Of a stretch of 10,242 bases of DNA, positions 1-6,426 are shown piece after piece (position 1 is the stretch's first letter; each line of letters starts with the position of its first letter). The DNA comes from JASFUX01 sp050050115 (lineage in GTDB: Bacteria; Pseudomonadota; Alphaproteobacteria; Caulobacterales; Maricaulaceae): contig JASFUX010000117.1 of the NCBI GenBank assembly GCA_050050115.1, positions 1-10,242 on the forward strand, given 5' to 3'. Both the position numbers and the translations under genes were made by a program. The notes below the pieces were generated by a model. It was not told where the DNA came from, made no database searches, and was given only the letters and a program-made list of their open reading frames with translations.

Positions 1-1312
1 TCTCGTTCGCGACGATCGGGGGAATGAACACGTCCTGGCCGATGCGCAGCTCATCGAGAATCTCGCCGCTCTCGGGCGAAACCGAGATCATGTCGCCAGT
101 CGACGAGACAAGCAGCAGCCGGCCGCCCGCCAGCACCGGACCGGCCCAGGCGATGCGGCCCCGACGGCGGTTGGGATTGCGGTACTGGGGCAGATCGCTC
201 AGCCACAAGGTCGCGCCGTCCAGCCGGGAAATGCAGGCGAGCTGAGCATCGTTGGTCATCACGAAGAGATAATCGCCCGCGACCCACGGCATGTGAATGC
301 CGCCGGCCGGTTCGTTCCAGATCCGCAGGCCCGTGCGCACGTCGAACGCGGCGAGAATGCCCGAGTGGCTCATCGCATAGGCGATCCCGTCGGCGACGAC
401 GGGGCTGCCGGCGATGTCGTTGAGCTCGGAAAGCGAATTGAGCTGGCCCGAACGGGTCAGCGCGTCGGCCCACAGAAGCGTGCCGTTGTCGGCGCGCAAC
501 GCGGCCAGCTCGCCGGAGGAGAACGGCGCATAGACGATGTCGTTGACCACCGCCGGGCTTGAAGAGGTCAGGATCCGCGCCGGCTCGGACAGGCTTTGAT
601 AGGTCCAAAGCACGGTTCCGTCATCGGCATCGAACGCGTACAGCTCGCCGTCGAAGCTCACCGCGAAGACGCGCCCGTTCGAGACCGTCGGCGAGGCATG
701 CATCGGCCCGACCGTTTCGGCGCGCCAAATCTCGTCTCCGGTCTCCGCGTCAAGCGCGACGACCGCGCCGAAGCCGAGCGCGACGAAGAGCCGGCCCTCG
801 CCGTAGGCGACGCCGCCCGAGCGGAACTCGCGGTCGCGCCGCTCGCCGGAGCGAAACCGCGTGCTCCAGATCCTGTCGCCGTCCGAAGCTGCATACGCGT
901 GCACCTCGCCGCGGCCGTCGACCGCGAAGACTTTGCCGTCGCCGATGACAGGGGGAGAGGCGACGCGCGCGCGCCGGCTTGATCCGGCGCCCACGTTGCG
1001 CCGCCAGGCGCGGTCGAGGGAGGTCGCAGCAGCCGGGTGACCCGGCGCGTGACTGTCGACGCCGCCTTCGTTAGGCCAGTCGGCGTTCACCGACGCGGGC
1101 GGCAGCATGATCGCCGCGCCGGCGCGATCGGGATCGACCTCGAGCTGATCTTCGAACGCCAGAATGGTTTCGCGGCGCTCGCGATCGGGCGCGTTGGCCT
1201 CGTCTTCATCGTCGCCGCCGCGGCCGAACGGGTTGACGCGGCTCGCGCAGCTGGTCGCCAGCAGCGCTGCGACGGTGACAAGAACGAACGCAAAGCGTGT
1301 TGGAGCGCGCAT
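1..1312 (-). CDS. bamB: Outer membrane assembly lipoprotein BamB, PQQ-like beta-propeller (3' end outside window)
   Basis: BamB is the periplasm-facing lipoprotein of the BAM complex, which inserts beta-barrel proteins into the outer membrane. About 437 codons are visible, and the reading frame is still open at base 1. The N-terminus is a short basic start plus a hydrophobic stretch ending in ALLATSC, a lipobox-like site with the lipidated Cys at residue 22; a charged, disordered segment follows. From about residue 100 the protein repeats the propeller-blade signature G-x-x-(I/L)-W: DGDRIW, TGDEIW, DGTVLW, NGTLLW, TGLRIW and DGATLW. Near the visible end are RIAWAGPVLAGG, VSSTGD and FIPPIVANE, the typical last blade of alphaproteobacterial BamB, so probably only some 15-25 residues are missing. 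The ATG lies 2 bases past the stop of the upstream TPR gene, which suggests translational coupling. In many alphaproteobacteria der follows; that would lie outside this window. The family call is firm; the role in BAM is inferred from the family. Confidence 0.9.
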   Translation of the reverse strand, partial: MRAPTRFAFVLVTVAALLATSCASRVNPFGRGGDDEDEANAPDRERRETILAFEDQLEVDPDRAGAAIMLPPASVNADWPNEGGVDSHAPGHPAAATSLDRAWRRNVGAGSSRRARVASPPVIGDGKVFAVDGRGEVHAYAASDGDRIWSTRFRSGERRDREFRSGGVAYGEGRLFVALGFGAVVALDAETGDEIWRAETVGPMHASPTVSNGRVFAVSFDGELYAFDADDGTVLWTYQSLSEPARILTSSSPAVVNDIVYAPFSSGELAALRADNGTLLWADALTRSGQLNSLSELNDIAGSPVVADGIAYAMSHSGILAAFDVRTGLRIWNEPAGGIHMPWVAGDYLFVMTNDAQLACISRLDGATLWLSDLPQYRNPNRRRGRIAWAGPVLAGGRLLLVSSTGDMISVSPESGEILDELRIGQDVFIPPIVANE

Positions 1313-1314
1313 AC

Positions 1315-1986
1315 CTAGTCGTCCTCACTTTGAAGCGACGCTTCGGCCGCATCGATCGCCGCGAGCGCCTGGGCGGCGCGCCGCTGAACGCCCTGCGGCG
1401 CGCCAATGGCTACCGATAGCGTGTTGTAAGCCGACCGCGCGCGCTCGTAATCCCCCGCGCGCAGCGCCGTCGCGCCAAGAAGCTCGCGCGCCAGCGGCTC
1501 GAACGGTGCGCTGGGCTCCATTAACGGCGCGAGGCGCACTTCGAGATCATCAAGCGATATCTCTTCGGCGAGCAGGTAGGCGGCGTTGAGCCGCGCAGCG
1601 TCCTCAAGAAACGGATCGGAGGTTTGCGCAGCGGCTTGCTCGTAAAGGCGCGCCGCTTCGGACAGCTCGCCCGACTGCACCGCGAGCGCCGCTTCCTGCA
1701 TCCGCGCGAGCGTCGGATAGGCCCCCGACCCGCTATCGGCCAGATCGGAGAAAGCGGCCGCTGCGCCTTCAAAATTCTGCGCCGCGGCCATTTCGATGGC
1801 TGCGAGATACGCTTCGCTCGAACGCGAACCGGCGCGCTCGCGCATCGCCGAGAGAAGCTCCCAGCCAGCGACGCCGAGCACAACCGCGACGACGATCGCC
1901 GCGCCGAGAGGGCCGTATTGGCGAAACAGCCGGCGATAGCGGTCGTGCCGGAGCCCTTCCTCGACTTCGTCAAAGATGTCGGCCAT
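1315..1986 (-). CDS. Membrane-anchored tetratricopeptide protein, YfgM-like (TPR_21 family)
   Basis: This 223-residue protein begins with a cytosolic segment, MADIFDEVEEGLRHDR, rich in acidic and basic residues. One transmembrane helix follows at about residues 26-47 (GPLGAAIVVAVVLGVAGW), and the rest is Ala-rich and helical. Helix pairs of TPR type are visible, for example in the segments starting at AAAQNFEGAAAAFSDLAD and SGELSEAARLYEQAAAQ and around LRAGDYERARSAYNTL. This architecture matches the YfgM-like TPR_21 family, whose E. coli member associates with SecYEG and periplasmic chaperones. The gene next to BamB is typically of this family in both gamma- and alphaproteobacteria. It is the first gene of a two-gene unit with bamB, so a role in handing outer-membrane proteins across the periplasm is a reasonable inference. 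The start is the only ATG at the N-terminal motif; its Shine-Dalgarno is weak (GGAA four bases upstream). Confidence 0.85.
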   Translation of the reverse strand: MADIFDEVEEGLRHDRYRRLFRQYGPLGAAIVVAVVLGVAGWELLSAMRERAGSRSSEAYLAAIEMAAAQNFEGAAAAFSDLADSGSGAYPTLARMQEAALAVQSGELSEAARLYEQAAAQTSDPFLEDAARLNAAYLLAEEISLDDLEVRLAPLMEPSAPFEPLARELLGATALRAGDYERARSAYNTLSVAIGAPQGVQRRAAQALAAIDAAEASLQSEDD

Positions 1987-2033
1987 GTCGTTCCGTGAAA
2001 ATCTGCTGGATGCCAGCTGAGCAGCGGCGGACC

Positions 2034-2100
2034 CTAGAGCATCGCCCGAAGGGGTGGGAACCGCTTTTTCGCAGAATCTGCGCGGCGATTAAAGCATCGC
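2034..2100. repeat. Diverged dispersed palindromic repeat of the alphaproteobacterial AGAGCATCG...GTGGGAACC type
   Basis: The sequence starts CTAGAGCATCGCCCGAAG, continues GGGTGGGAACCGCTTTTTCG and ends GCGATTAAAGCATCGC. I recognise the style of the short intergenic repeats common in alphaproteobacteria, which have AGAGCATCG-like ends around a CGAAAAGTGGGAACCGGTTTTCG-like core; that resemblance is from memory. The core (2047-2057 with 2061-2071, loop GAA) folds into an 11-pair hairpin if G-U pairs are allowed. A second, perfect 6-bp inverted repeat, CGCAGA-A-TCTGCG, lies at 2070-2082. GCATCGC occurs as a direct repeat at 2039-2045 and 2094-2100. The element sits between panB and the TPR gene, so it would be in the 5' leader of the TPR-bamB transcript if the promoter is to its right. 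Confidence 0.5.
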
Positions 2101-2113
2101 GAGCCCGCTCGAG

Positions 2114-2133
2114 GCCCCGGCGCCACCCGGGGC
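2114..2133 (-). terminator. GC-rich hairpin directly after panB, possible terminator
   Basis: GCCCCGG (2114-2120) and CCGGGGC (2127-2133) form a perfect 7-bp stem with a 6-base loop. It begins 3 bases past the panB stop codon in the direction of transcription. No T-rich tract follows on the minus strand, so this is either a weak or factor-dependent terminator or an mRNA 3'-end stabiliser. Confidence 0.35.
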
Positions 2134-2135
2134 GC

Positions 2136-2969
2136 TCAGTCGACGCGCTTGACGCGGTAGGTCTCCGCCTCCCCCGGAAAACGGCGCGTGCGCACGTCAT
2201 CGGCGTAGGCTTTGGCCGCGTCGGAGATCAGCGTCTTGAGATCGGCGTAGCGGCGCACGAACTTCGGCGTCCAGTCGAAGTGACCGAGCATGTCGTTGGT
2301 GACCAGGATCTGGCCGTCGCACGCCGAGGACGCGCCGATGCCGATCGTCGGGCAAGGCACGGCTTCGGTGATCTCGCGCGCGAGGTCTTCATCGACCGCC
2401 TCGATCACGATCGCGAAGGCGCCCGCCGCCGCTGCGTTCTCGGCCTCGGCGATGACCGCGGCGCGCTCGGCTGCACTGCGCCCGCGCGCTTTAAAGCCGC
2501 CGACCATGTTGATCGCCTGGGGCCTGAGGCCGACATGGCCGATCACCGGCACGCCGCGCGCTGTGAGGAACGCGATGATCGACGCTGCTTCGGGGCCGCT
2601 CTCGAGCTTGACCGCCTGACAGCCCGTTTCCTTGAGAATCCGCGCCGCGGATGCGAAGGCCTGCTCGGGGCCCGCCTCGTAGCTGCCGAAGGGCATGTCG
2701 ACGACGACCAGCGCCTGCTTCGCGGCGCGCGTCACCGCCTGGCCGTGCAAAATCATCATCTCCAGCGTCACGCCAACGGTGGTGTCCATGCCGTGCACGA
2801 CCATGCCGAGGGTGTCGCCGACCAGAAGGAGGTCGCAGTGGGGGTCGAGCAGCGCCGCGGTCGGCGCATCGTACGCGGTCAGACAGACCAGCGGCTCCTT
2901 GCCTTTGCGCGCCATCAGGCCGGGCACGGTGGCGCGCGGCTTGGCGTCAGGTTCCTTGTGGGTCGACAT
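2136..2969 (-). CDS. panB: 3-methyl-2-oxobutanoate hydroxymethyltransferase (ketopantoate hydroxymethyltransferase)
   Basis: PanB transfers a hydroxymethyl group from 5,10-methylene-tetrahydrofolate to 2-oxoisovalerate, giving ketopantoate, the first committed step of pantothenate and coenzyme A synthesis in the cytosol. The 277-residue length is normal. Family motifs run in order: LTAYDA (30-35), GDTLGMV (51-57), VVVDMPFGSY (88-97), KLESG (121-125), PVIGHVGLRPQ (141-151), MVGGFKARGR (155-164), IEAVDEDLA from 189, and TIGIGASSACDGQILVTND. By comparison with the E. coli enzyme, the Mg ligands are Asp52, Asp91 and Glu123 and the general base is Glu190; all are present. The ATG has a good Shine-Dalgarno (GAGGAAAC) five to eight bases upstream. 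No panC is adjacent, so the gene appears to stand alone here. A GC hairpin follows its stop codon. Confidence 0.97.
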   Translation of the reverse strand: MSTHKEPDAKPRATVPGLMARKGKEPLVCLTAYDAPTAALLDPHCDLLLVGDTLGMVVHGMDTTVGVTLEMMILHGQAVTRAAKQALVVVDMPFGSYEAGPEQAFASAARILKETGCQAVKLESGPEAASIIAFLTARGVPVIGHVGLRPQAINMVGGFKARGRSAAERAAVIAEAENAAAAGAFAIVIEAVDEDLAREITEAVPCPTIGIGASSACDGQILVTNDMLGHFDWTPKFVRRYADLKTLISDAAKAYADDVRTRRFPGEAETYRVKRVD

Positions 2970-3049
2970 CCGTTTCCTCGCGGCCGGCCGCGACCGTCCG
3001 CGGCGACGCGACGTTACAAAAGCGGCGCGATCGGCGAAAGCGCCGCGTG

Positions 3050-3088
3050 ATCAATAAGAAACGCCCGCCGGGAGGGTCCCGGCGGGCG
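3050..3088 (-). terminator. Rho-independent terminator of the outer-membrane protein gene
   Basis: A perfect 12-bp GC-rich stem, 3062-3073 paired with 3077-3088 around a GGG loop, is followed on the minus strand by TTTCTTATTGAT. This is a classic intrinsic terminator about 23 bases after the stop codon at 3112. It separates the beta-barrel gene from panB, so panB needs its own promoter in roughly 2970-3050. A second, 7-bp inverted repeat (3022-3028 with 3040-3046) lies just beyond it. Confidence 0.85.
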
Positions 3089-3111
3089 CCTGTAGGAGGT
3101 CGACCTCAGCC

Positions 3112-3915
3112 TTAGAACAGGTTGAGGTACCGGTCCGCGCCGTTGAACGAGGCGCCGTAGGCCTGACGCTCCGCCGGCGAAGCGATGCCGCCGTTGAAGC
3201 GGATGCCGATCATGATCTGAGTGTTCTCGTAGCTGGGACCGCCCAGATCCGTGTCAGCCCACTCCACGCCCGCGTAGCCGGTGAAGTTGGTGTTCGGGAT
3301 CTGCATCTCGAAATCAGCGCCAAGGGTCGTGACGTCGATGTCGGAGCCGCTGTCGTCCAGCTGCAACGTGCCGATGTAGCCGCCGTAGCCAACCGTCTCG
3401 TTCGGGTAGAACGTCATGCCGACCGAGCCGCCGAAGCCGTCTGCATCAGCGCCGCCGCCGCCGTCGAGGTTGACCCAGGCGAGTTCGCCTTCAAACGCGA
3501 AGCCGCCGTTCAGGATCGCACCTTCGGCGCCGACTGAGGTCGCGTCGAGATCGCCCGACGAGTCGAGGTCGATGTTCCGAAAGTCGACGAAGCCGCCGAT
3601 TGCGTGGGAGTCGCTTTGGCGCGTGAAGACGTGCGCCGCGCCAGCGAGCGTGTCGATGTCGGCGTTGTCGAAGTCGAGCGTGTCCCACGAAGCGTCGAGC
3701 TGAAGCCCGAGGTTGCCGTCGCCAAGCGGCGTCGCCCAGGCGCCGTCGATGCCGTAGGTCGTGCCGTCTTCGCTCGAGCCGCCCGCTTCAAGTTCGGCGT
3801 AGCCGATGTTGGCGCCCACGTAGCCGCTGTTGACGGTTTGCGCCGAAGCCGCGAAGCCCGCGACCAGAGCGATCGCGACGCCCGCAACGCCGGCGCGCAA
3901 AATGGATTTACTCAT
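3112..3915 (-). CDS. Exported outer-membrane beta-barrel protein, unassigned family
   Basis: This is a 267-residue protein with a clear Sec signal peptide: MSKSILRAG, a hydrophobic core to about residue 22, and a cleavage site at ASA25|Q26. The mature part is Gly- and Asp-rich with alternating polar/hydrophobic strands typical of small outer-membrane barrels, such as GYVGANIGYAELEAG, NLGLQLDASW, GGFAFEGELAWVNL, GGSVGMTFYP, VGYGGYIGTLQL, TNFTGYAGVEWAD and TQIMIGIRFNGG. The loops are strongly acidic (DFDNADIDT, DLDSSGDLD). The protein ends in Phe (RYLNLF), as outer-membrane proteins often do, but here after a tail of about 24 residues beyond the last obvious strand. I do not recognise a named family, and transport or structural roles are equally possible. 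The start at 3915 is chosen for the signal peptide and a Shine-Dalgarno (AGGAGA). The gene is monocistronic: its own terminator follows, and a -10-like TACAAT lies about 48 bases upstream. Confidence 0.8.
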   Translation of the reverse strand: MSKSILRAGVAGVAIALVAGFAASAQTVNSGYVGANIGYAELEAGGSSEDGTTYGIDGAWATPLGDGNLGLQLDASWDTLDFDNADIDTLAGAAHVFTRQSDSHAIGGFVDFRNIDLDSSGDLDATSVGAEGAILNGGFAFEGELAWVNLDGGGGADADGFGGSVGMTFYPNETVGYGGYIGTLQLDDSGSDIDVTTLGADFEMQIPNTNFTGYAGVEWADTDLGGPSYENTQIMIGIRFNGGIASPAERQAYGASFNGADRYLNLF

Positions 3916-4223
3916 GTGCCTGTCTCTCCTGCCAGTCGCGGTGTGTTTTTCCTTATGGCCCCATTGTACCGAGCCCCGTGCGCCCACCGCTTGCGCGCCG
4001 CTCCCGTAGGCGCGCAAAGCGCCACAGCTCAATGAGATTCTGGGCTTCGCGGCCGCCCTAGCAGCAGTCAAATGCTCATAGTGGCGTTTACGCCGCACGT
4101 TTCGCCTCCAAGGCGAAACCGGAGCGCTTGAGTTCGCTTGTTGGGAGAAATCAAAAGACGCGGCCGCGGGCTGCCCGGAGCTCGTGTCGTGCTCGGTTTT
4201 ATTCCGCAAGCGCCCTTTGCGCT
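3916..4223. other. 308-base intergenic region rich in inverted repeats
   Basis: There is no convincing gene here. The region contains four inverted repeats. TTGCGCGCC (3991-3999) pairs perfectly with 4009-4017 around a 9-base loop. GGCGT-TT-ACGCC lies at 4083-4094. GTTTCGCCT (4099-4107) pairs perfectly with 4111-4119 around CCA. AAGCGC (4208-4213) pairs with 4219-4224, the last overlapping the stop codon of the gene at 4224. None has a T-tract in either direction, so none is a standard intrinsic terminator. The left end carries the likely promoter and Shine-Dalgarno of the beta-barrel gene. A TTGACT on the minus strand (4067-4072) has no matching -10. Confidence 0.5.
3963..3968 (-). promoter_or_regulatory. 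Possible -10 box for the beta-barrel gene
   Basis: On the minus strand this reads TACAAT within GGTACAATGG. It is a good -10 hexamer and also fits 6 of 8 positions of the Caulobacter-style GCTANAWC element. It would start a leader of about 40 bases before the ATG at 3915. I see no convincing -35 hexamer. The expected -35 area (about 3986-3992) abuts the inverted repeat 3991-4017. Confidence 0.35.
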
Positions 4224-4580
4224 TCAGCCAAAAAGCGCAGCATACGTCTCCGCTTTGAAGCCGACCGTGACCCGGCCGGCGGCCTCCAGAACCGGCCGCT
4301 TGATCAGCGACGTCTCGCGCGTCATCAGCGCGATGGCCTTGGCCTCGTCGATGTCCGCCTTGTCCGCATCCGAGAGCTTTCGAAACGTCGTGCCGCGGCG
4401 ATTGAGCAGCACCTCCCAGCCGACCACCTTGGCCCAGGCCTTGAGCTTCTTCGGATCGGCGCCCTCGGTCTTGTAGTCGTGGAAGACATAGTCGACGCCA
4501 GCGCCGTCGAGCCAGGCGCGCGCCTTCTTCATCGTGTCGCAATTCTTGATGCCGTAGATGTCCGCTTTCGGCGCCGCCAT
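4224..4580 (-). CDS. ArsC-family reductase-like protein, YffB/Spx branch
   Basis: This 118-residue cytosolic protein has the thioredoxin-like ArsC fold. The diagnostic start YGIKNCDTMKKA has the single conserved cysteine at residue 14; the position matching the second Cys of an Spx CXXC is Met17. HDYKTEG (34-40), GWEVLLNRRGTTFRKL (54-69), ALMT and IKRPVL (KRP at 94-96) follow. All of these match E. coli YffB closely in style. YffB-type proteins are thought to act in thiol or glutathione chemistry. Their substrate is uncertain, and arsenate reduction should not be assumed, as there are no ars genes nearby. The ATG has a strong Shine-Dalgarno (AGGGGAG). The gene lies 33 bases downstream of the 2H phosphoesterase gene with no terminator between them, so the two are probably one transcript. 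Confidence 0.9.
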   Translation of the reverse strand: MAAPKADIYGIKNCDTMKKARAWLDGAGVDYVFHDYKTEGADPKKLKAWAKVVGWEVLLNRRGTTFRKLSDADKADIDEAKAIALMTRETSLIKRPVLEAAGRVTVGFKAETYAALFG

Positions 4581-4613
4581 TGCGCGTCTCCCCTTCGTTC
4601 GGCCGCCGCCGCG

Positions 4614-5207
4614 TCAGCCCTTCAAGGACCATCGGTCGAGCGCGACGTGCTTGCCTTGCCCGAGCAGGCTGTGCACCAGCACCAGCTCCCGCACGGTCCA
4701 GCGGATCGGCTCGATTGGGACTTCCTGAACGACGAGATCGTCGTAGAGCAAGGTCACGTGCGGAGTGAAGCTCCCTTCGACGTAGCGCCCCAGCCCGGCC
4801 TTGGCCATCTCGAGCCCGAGCGCGCCTTGAAAGGCGATCAAATCCGCAAGGCCGTAGCCGCCGCGCAGCACGAACGGCCGGTTGCCGCGCCGTCCCTTGA
4901 AGCTCATCGCATAATCGAACGACACCTCGAACGGCGGCGCCTTCACCGCGGACGCAGCCTCGCGCGCGGCTTTGACGATGCGCTCGGGCACGCCGGCGAA
5001 GTCGTCGAGATGATTGACCGTGATGTGAAAACGCTCGGGCCGCAGCGGCCGGCCTTCGAGTCCGTAGACCTCCCGCAGCTGCTCAGCCTGCTCGGCGATG
5101 TTCGCCGCGGTCTTCTGGTCGGGAAAGATCGCAAAGAACAGGCGGTCGGTGCGCGGCCGGTCGGGTTCCGGCTCTAGGCCAGGAAACGAGAGCTGTCCGG
5201 TCGTCAC
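4614..5207 (-). CDS. thpR: 2'-5' RNA ligase-like 2H phosphoesterase (ThpR family)
   Basis: This 197-residue protein of the 2H phosphoesterase superfamily has the two expected catalytic motifs: HITV with His61 and Thr63, and HVTL with His150 and Thr152. Between and around them are RLFFAIFPD at the first strand, LRPERFH before the first motif, and SFKGRRGNRPFVLRGG at the centre. ThpR enzymes hydrolyse RNA 2',3'-cyclic phosphodiesters and were named for a reversible 2'-5' RNA ligase activity; the physiological substrate is unclear. The start is GTG at 5207, supported by AGGGAG eight bases upstream and by the normal family N-terminus about 22 residues in. It is the likely first gene of a pair with the YffB-like gene. 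The thpR symbol is by family resemblance only. Confidence 0.85.
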   Translation of the reverse strand: MTTGQLSFPGLEPEPDRPRTDRLFFAIFPDQKTAANIAEQAEQLREVYGLEGRPLRPERFHITVNHLDDFAGVPERIVKAAREAASAVKAPPFEVSFDYAMSFKGRRGNRPFVLRGGYGLADLIAFQGALGLEMAKAGLGRYVEGSFTPHVTLLYDDLVVQEVPIEPIRWTVRELVLVHSLLGQGKHVALDRWSLKG

Positions 5208-5279
5208 GCCGTTGCTCCCTCTCGGTATCGCCGGCGGCGAGGCCGCCCATCGAAGCAGAGAGCAAAGCGCGATTCCAGG

Positions 5280-6332
5280 TCAATCGATACGCGGCGCGTG
5301 CTGATGCTCCGCTGAAGCTTCGTGCGCTTGGCGCATTTCCTCCGCCGCCAGCGGCGCACGGAACTCCGCGGTGCGCAGCTCCTCGACCTGCCGGCGCACC
5401 CAGTGCTCAATCTCGGCGCTGGGAAGCAGGCCTTTGCCGTCGGACACGTAGGACAGACCTTCGAGCACCTCTGCGTAGGGGCCGAAGCCCTGCACCCGGT
5501 ACGGGATCACGATGACCTGGCCATCCTCCGCGCTCGCTTCACTGACAAAGGCGCGGATCAGCTCTTCGGAGACCGCGCGCTTTTCAGGCCAGTCCTCGCG
5601 CAACGTCTGCACCGCGACCTGGCGGAACGGGGCGGCCTGGCGCACGGCTTCGGCGCGCGCGTCGATGTTCTCGATCCAGCGCTCGTTTTCGGCGTCGTCC
5701 TCGGGCCCGTGGGCGAGGATCAGGACGCTTTCGACTTGCGGGTCCGTGCTGAGCGCCAGCGCGCGCTCGGCCAGCACAGCGCCGGCCTCCGGCGCCTCGG
5801 ACAGGCCTTCCGTGCTCATCGCGAACGACGCGTCAGCATCCAAACGCCAGAACTCCATGCGCATGCCGGGGATCGCGTGGCCGCCGTGCGCCGCCGCTTC
5901 GCCCTCGCCGCCATCGTCCTCATCTTGAGCAGCATGCGCGCCGTGCTCGGAGGCCGCGGCCATTCTGTTCGGCGCACCGGGCGCGATCCCGAGGATCTGC
6001 TCCGTGCGCTCGTACCAGCTCTCGCCGCTGACGAAGAGCCGGACCACTGCGATGCGATCGACACCCTGCACCTCCAGGTCGTCGACAGCCTCCTGCAGGC
6101 TGACGGCGTCGGCCATACCGAAGGCAATCTCCAACGGCGCGTCCTCGGCCACCGGCGCGAGCATCTCGCGCACCTCGCCGTTCCAGTCCTCGGTCCCGCC
6201 GTGCGCCATGACGAGGACGCCCAAGCTGCCGCTTTCGTGGGCGTGCTCAGCGGCGTCCTCAGGTTGCGCGACCGCCGCCGATCCGGCCAGGAGCCCCAAG
6301 CCCGCAAGCATGCTGACCAACTCTCGTTTCAT
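5280..6332 (-). CDS. Exported tandem CbiX-like (sirohydrochlorin chelatase fold) protein with His-rich linker
   Basis: This 350-residue protein has a Sec signal peptide (MKRELVSMLAGLGLLAGSAAVA, cleavage after residue 22), so it should act in the periplasm. Two halves resemble the CbiX/SirB class II chelatase fold. Half one starts GVLVMAHGGTEDWN (His44) and has VSLQEAVDDLEVQGVDRIAV and RLFVSGES (98-105). Half two starts SVLILAHGPEDD (His208) and has QVIVIPYRVQG and FGPYAEVLEG. The first-strand His of the chelatase site is present in both halves. The second catalytic His, usually in a G-x-H motif after the LF(L/V) strand, is not seen in either (GES; GFG). The linker (about 128-152) is rich in His, Asp and Glu, and both ends carry more His (AEHAHE near 30; HEASAEHQHAP at the end). 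There are no cysteines, so no Fe-S cluster. Metal binding, storage or insertion is the natural inference; the metal and reaction are unknown. A Fur-box-like sequence lies about 70 bases upstream. Confidence 0.75.
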   Translation of the reverse strand: MKRELVSMLAGLGLLAGSAAVAQPEDAAEHAHESGSLGVLVMAHGGTEDWNGEVREMLAPVAEDAPLEIAFGMADAVSLQEAVDDLEVQGVDRIAVVRLFVSGESWYERTEQILGIAPGAPNRMAAASEHGAHAAQDEDDGGEGEAAAHGGHAIPGMRMEFWRLDADASFAMSTEGLSEAPEAGAVLAERALALSTDPQVESVLILAHGPEDDAENERWIENIDARAEAVRQAAPFRQVAVQTLREDWPEKRAVSEELIRAFVSEASAEDGQVIVIPYRVQGFGPYAEVLEGLSYVSDGKGLLPSAEIEHWVRRQVEELRTAEFRAPLAAEEMRQAHEASAEHQHAPRID

Positions 6333-6403
6333 GAGGCCTCTCCCTGACGCGACCGCGCGCGAGGCGCTCGGCGACCCCGGCTGTTTGGCACTGGAGAGGG
6401 GTT

Positions 6404-6422
6404 ACTGCAACTTATTCGCAGA
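6404..6422 (-). promoter_or_regulatory. Possible Fur-type operator upstream of the CbiX-like gene
   Basis: The minus strand reads TCTGCGAATAAGTTGCAGT. Its 15-base core TGCGAATAAGTTGCA is an imperfect palindrome with 5 of 7 pairs matching. It resembles the TGMGAATNATTCKCA type of Fur box found before iron-uptake genes. It sits 72-90 bases before the ATG at 6332. The match is by eye, and no -35/-10 pair is clear around it. A metal-responsive operator would fit a metal-handling product. Confidence 0.35.
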
Positions 6423-6426
6423 AGCA

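Noticed and set aside
1995..3050. Long plus-strand frame of 351 codons opposite panB
   Set aside because: It is antisense to a firmly identified panB; the Arg/His-rich product is typical of the shadow of a GC-rich gene.
4208..4224. Hairpin AAGCGC...GCGCTT as terminator of the YffB-like gene
   Set aside because: It overlaps the stop codon, has only a 6-bp stem, and is followed on the minus strand by an A-rich tract (GGAATAAAAC) rather than T residues.
4224..4580. Arsenic resistance arsenate reductase
   Set aside because: The sequence matches the YffB/Spx branch, and no arsB, arsR or related genes are near, so an arsenic role is unsupported.
3112..4632. A 506-codon minus-strand frame that includes the beta-barrel protein plus a long upstream extension
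   Set aside because: The extension runs through the YffB-like gene in the wrong frame and through a hairpin-rich gap; its composition is not protein-like. The signal peptide and Shine-Dalgarno fix the true start at 3915.
4128..5177. Plus-strand frame of 349 codons opposite the YffB-like and ThpR-like genes
   Set aside because: It spans two recognised genes on the other strand, with shadow-type composition and no motif.
5322..6347. Plus-strand frame of 341 codons opposite the CbiX-like gene
   Set aside because: It mirrors the minus-strand gene, which has a signal peptide and repeat homology; there is no ribosome site or motif.
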